Assembly (NCBI GenBank): GCA_029255685.2
Contig: CM055315.2
Span: forward strand, 77,591,681 to 77,655,680
Length of the DNA: 64,000 nt
DNA from: Silene conica
Taxonomy: Eukaryota > Streptophyta > Magnoliopsida > Caryophyllales > Caryophyllaceae
Reading direction: 5' to 3'
Positions 60,089 to 64,000 of the stretch are shown here, in pieces. Made by a program: the position numbers and the translations under genes. Positions within the stretch are counted from its first letter, which is position 1. Each line of letters opens with the position of its first letter. Under the pieces are notes generated by a model that saw nothing but the letters and a program-made list of their open reading frames with translations, ran no database searches and was not told the DNA's origin.

Positions 60089-60203
60089 ACGCTTAGGCCG
60101 TATATTTTCAATTTTTTCTTATTTAAGTTTTTCTTATTTTAGTTTTTTATGACAATTTGTTTAATTATATTAGTTTAATGTTATTGTAATCTCGTAAATG
60201 CAG

Positions 60204-61847
60204 ATGTCTTACAATGAGGATGATATCATGCCTGCGATTGGCCGTACCGCAGGCCGAAGAGTGACGGGATCTAAACGTCGTGTCCCGATAGCATCACAAC
60301 CAGCAGCAGCAGCACGAGCTGGTAGGGGTAGGGGTAGGCGTAGGGGTAGGGGTAGGGGAAAGGGTCTCCTAATAAGGACTCCCGACCCTACTCCCGAGGA
60401 CGAGCTACAGCTACCGAGGGCTTTTTTTAGGGACCGACTTAGTTCGGAGGACGAGGAGGTTGAGGAGGAGGAGGAGGAGCACGACTCCTAGTTTTTGGAC
60501 GAGGATGAAGCCGATCGACCAGCTAAGGTGATCGTACGTGATGGTAGCGGCCGATATAGGCCATTTGTGGAGAGTGGGGCCTCTAGTAGCACGGGCGGGA
60601 GGAAGAAGACTCTGAATCTTTCCTGGCGTTTACAGGGTCCGGTTGGAGGGGGGTCGTCTCTACCTACTGTCTTACGTAGCTTCGGTGGCCACGTAGCTCG
60701 CTGTAGTTAGACGGATGAGGGGAGCGTGAGACAGTGGATCACGTGTTACGAGAGGCCGGGCGCTATGGAGAAGATGAGTAAGTTGAGGGTACGCTCTGCG
60801 GTTATGGATAGAGTTGCCGAGAGCGGGCTTGATCATCTTAGGACCTGTTTGACCACTGGGTTGGATGAGAACCTTATTAGTGCGTTCGTTGAGAGGTGGC
60901 AGCCGGACACCAACACTTTCCACATGCCGTTTGGTGAGATTACGATACTGTTGCACGACGTTCACAGGATCCTCGGCATACGGGTGGATGGCGCTAGGGT
61001 TATGGACGAGGGTACGAGAGGGGAGAGTGGTCTCAAGGGGAAGTTCGCGGCCTTGTTTGGCATCGACGTGGCGGCCGTGACTGCACCCCTTTACAGGGGT
61101 GGGGGGATTTTGGTGAGGAAGCTGATGGATGTTGTGGAGAAGGGGAGCCAGCAGGACTCCCTACGGGCGTACATGATGTTGTTGGTTGGACAGACTATGT
61201 TCACCGACAAGTCCAGCGATCGGGTTGTCGCTCGTATGTTGCCGCTGTTTGATGATTTAGATGATTTAGGCGGTTATGCTTGGGGGGCCGCGACATTGGC
61301 GTACCTGTACCGACAGTTGGGGATGGCTTCGCGTAGGGAGGCAGCTGGGGTTAGCGGTTGTCTGCCGTTGCTTCAGGCTTGGATATACGAGTACTTTCCG
61401 ACGTTCAGGCCTCACTCGAGATATTATGTTAAGGGACGACCACTTGTCGAGGCTTGGTCACGGGTTCCTAGGTTTAGGGGAGATGAGGAGTTGTTGGAGC
61501 AGCACAGGCAGAGGTTGGACGGGCTGAGGGCTTTGATGCGGTTTCAGTGTGATCCACGTTACATGAGTTGGTACAAGAAGATTTCTCACCCATACTTCTA
61601 CCCTCCTACACGCCGTGTTGAGATGGAAGCTCCCCCTTTCACGGAGGAGCCGGAGGTTGGCCGGGCTCTTAGCCGTCATTTCTCGCAGATTTATACTCAA
61701 GACCCCGACCAGAAATGGCCGTACGTGCGACGCTTGGTCGATGATATGGAGCGGTTCTACATATCGAAGGATGACGTTGAGGATGATCAGGCTGATGATG
61801 ATGATAAGGAGGAGGACGATGATGATGATGATGATGTAGTTTACTAG
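60204..61847 (+). pseudogene. plant mobile domain (PMD) protein with two in-frame TAG codons
   Basis: One frame runs from ATG 60204 to the stop at 61845, broken only by TAG at 60489 and TAG at 60708. The N-terminus is basic (RAGRGRGRRRGRGRG) and then acidic. The PMD core follows: RQWITCYERPGAMEKMSKLR, LISAFVERWQPDTNTFHMP, GEITILLHDVHRILGI, LRAYMMLLVGQTMF, LQAWIYEYFPTFRPH. The C-terminus is a Asp/Glu run. PMD proteins include MAIN and MAIL1, nuclear factors tied to transposon silencing and development, and also transposon-borne relatives; which type this is cannot be told. The otherwise open frame indicates recent loss, an assembly error, or that the real start lies after 60710. Confidence 0.8.
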
Positions 61848-62092
61848 TTAGTTTTTTTATGCTTGGACTTTATTTGTTGTCTTTTGTACGGACTATTTTA
61901 TTTTTCTCGTGACTTCTTTGTTAGTTTATTAGTTATTTTATGCATATTTTAATACATATTAGAACTCATAGCTTACATCGGACATGAACAAAAGCACATA
62001 AAACATAAATCGTAACTAAAATTTGATGAAAACATAGAATACATTAGACATTAACGAAAACACATCAAACATCAAATACAAGTTTACAATAC
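61848..62092. other. convergent 3' flanks
   Basis: A T-rich 3' flank of the PMD gene meets the 3' flank of the minus-strand frame at 62093. The phrase ACATTAGACATTAACGAAAACACATC is one of two similar ones here (cf. 61977-62005). Confidence 0.45.
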
Positions 62093-62233
62093 TTAATTAT
62101 CTTCAGATGACGAAGATGAAGAATCCAGATCTCCTTCGTAATCTCCAGCTTCAATTATTTCAAGTTGACTAGCCACGTAATGATCATAAAACATTAAAAT
62201 GCGCAGACGGACATTACCTAGTGAATAGTCTAT
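62093..62233 (-). pseudogene. unrecognised minus-strand C-terminal coding fragment, cut by a Copia LTR
   Basis: The minus-strand translation ends NVRLRILMFYDHYVASQ, then an acidic Ser-rich tail (DLDSSSSSSEDN) and a stop at 62093. Codon-like composition and the acidic end look genuine, but I do not recognise the family. Upstream it runs straight into the LTR at about 62234, so its remaining exons, if any, lie beyond the window. It is convergent with the PMD gene, so the two may belong to one transposon-like unit. Confidence 0.45.
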
Positions 62234-64000
62234 TGATATGATATACTCAAGAAGGGGGGGGGGTTGAATTGAGTATGCCTTCTTTTCGGAATCTTCTTCG
62301 ATGTGTGAGTAGTTGTATGATGATCGTTGAGTAGAGCAATAATAAAGTAGAGACACGATATTTTTGAAGTGGTTCAGTCTCACACTCTGAGACCTACGTC
62401 CACTATTCTCGATTAATAAAATTAGTACCAACTCTGGATTACAATTTTATCAACCCTACTCGTGCGACTTTGATGTTAGTCACAACTCAATCTAGATACC
62501 GTTAAATATCTAGCTACGACAAATACCGTTAAATATTTGTCTTACAATGAGTACCGCTAAATACTCAATCTATCTTACGTAAATAAGATAAAGTCTTCAA
62601 TGTTTTCTTGGTGTCACTATCTTGAATAAATAAGATCAATGCTTGAGCACTTGAATCTCGAATCGGATTTGACAATGAAAAGCTCGAATATTGAAGTATA
62701 TGACCGACGGCTTTCTCTTGATTTGCGTGTATGTGTGTTGTGTATTTCGTGTAGATTAATGTATCATGGTAGTCTATTTATATAGAATATGTATCTAGGT
62801 AATTCAAACCCTAGATGATTTAGGAATATTACTTAAACTAGAATACTAGTCTTTTAGTAATACTACCTTAAATCTAATCTTAATATATTTAGGAAAGATT
62901 TAATAATATACTATATGTATTATATAAGGAATTAATTTCCTAATTCATATTTAGGAAAGATCTTTATATAATAAATAATTAGTATCCTTATTAAATCAAC
63001 TTCCTAAATCATGTCAAAGATAATAAAATATATTACCATAATATAATCTTAGTTTATTTAGGACATTAAATAAATACATAATATTTATTTAAGTAAGTCC
63101 TACACGATTTATGGTAATGTGACATATCACACAATTACCAAAATCGAAACAAACTAAATCTTAGATTATATATTTTGACAATTAAAATCATATAAAAAAT
63201 CTTTAGTTTATTTTAGTAATAAATAATTATCTCATAAGACAATTATTTATTTCTTATTTAACTAAAAGATATTTTATATAATCCTATTAAGATTAACAAT
63301 TCTATATTTAAATAGAATACCATTTAAACACTAATACCTACACGACACAAATTAGGAAACAATTGTTTCAACTAAAACACATAAGTCTTGATCATTTCTT
63401 CATGATATAGAGTTATAGCTACTGGCTATAACTAGAACCAATCTTGTACTAAAGCTATAGTTGATGAATATAACTTGAGTTCATTATGCGTGCTTGTGAT
63501 CTTCTATCAATCTTCGACTTAGTCAATTCATTGACTAATATGCTTGAATCTTTTATACTTGACTGATTAGATCTTGTTACTAATATTCTGTACACTTAGC
63601 AACACGATTATACGTACGAGTATATAATATATATATACATAGCTAGACTTGTCATTATCAAAACATAAACATATATACTTAATATATACATTTGAATATA
63701 TGGTTCAACAAATTCCCCCTTTTTGATGATGGCAAGTCTCTCTTAGATTTCGTGTCTAAGTGTATGTTCCCCCTCAATATAATAATGGTTATTCATAGCA
63801 AAGAGTCACTTAGGGTTTCTATCTTCTATCTATCCCATATCCTTTAAGGACCCTAAGAGACAATGAATTACGACAAGGAGCAAGCTTAGGCAAATTCTAA
63901 TCTAAGTCGCATATTTCCCCCTCTTGACATCATCGAAAAGATGAGAACAAAGACATGAAACGACTAGAATAATATACGTACGAAGCATAAGCAAGCATAT
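62234..64000 (-). mobile_element. Copia (Sirevirus-like) element, 3' LTR and PPT region, runs off the window
   Basis: LTR at about 62234-63711 (minus-strand start TGTTGAACC, plus-strand start TGATATG). It carries the GGGGGGGTTGAATTGAG motif seen in the first Copia LTR. Directly inside it lies AAAAAGGGGGAATT on the minus strand (PPT, about 63712-63725), and further CCCCCTC tracts follow at 63768 and 63918, as in Sirevirus 3' regions. The body of the element lies beyond 64000, so its state is unknown. Confidence 0.75.

Larger units (their letters stand above)
59363..60203 (+). other. putative leader intron of the PMD gene
   Basis: A donor-like CCAAGGTTAGTTG at 59358-59370 follows a CCACC-rich leader (59220-59360). 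A TTTTTAT...TAAATGCAG acceptor directly precedes ATGTCTTACAATG at 60204. The repeats described above fill the middle. Needs transcript evidence. Confidence 0.55.

Overview
The window reads as nuclear DNA of a dicot plant. It is AT-rich and intron-bearing, with Tat and Athila Ty3/gypsy elements, Sirevirus-like Copia LTRs, L1-type LINEs, Helitrons, hAT/MULE/Harbinger/CACTA-type DNA elements and TTTAGGG-type telomeric repeats. The species cannot be fixed from sequence alone. Most of the window is mobile DNA; only one host gene looks whole, a neprosin-family gene of seven exons (53149-58186).

Layout. 1-3153: non-coding LTR/UTR-like retroelement DNA with three unusual kinds of short hairpin array. 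3154-14945: GC-richer LTR-like DNA split by a 10.2 kb Tat-lineage element (3702-13900) that carries an antisense extra ORF region. 14946-18550: gag end and 5' LTR of a minus-strand Copia element, itself holding a hAT-like insertion. 18551-28930: AT-rich DNA with relics of a polygalacturonase and a CHX-type cation/H+ antiporter, several MITEs and local duplications. 28965-51650: the older, damaged copy of a tandem duplication that includes part of the neprosin gene. It has been filled by an L1 LINE (29060-34771), a MULE-type MITE (34827-35022), a solo LTR (36674-37880) and a Helitron (38005-51606), the last holding a 12 kb Athila derivative (39528-51563). 51693-58190: the second copy, with the complete neprosin gene; it lacks all four insertions and so serves as a natural empty-site reference. 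58304-59025: a fold-back MITE, a truncated MITE and a stray duplicate of neprosin exon 5. 59100-61850: a plant-mobile-domain gene with two in-frame TAG codons and telomere-like repeats in its leader intron. 62093-64000: a small minus-strand reading frame cut by a Copia LTR whose element runs off the window.

The most striking unexplained signal is at 584-1092. Nine units share a nearly fixed ~20-nt core, and each is flanked by its own pair of complementary arms; the arm sequence changes from unit to unit while pairing is kept. Two further short-word systems in the window (CCGGCTGG words at 1-2130 and CTCGATCGAG words in the Athila derivative) show similar paired behaviour.
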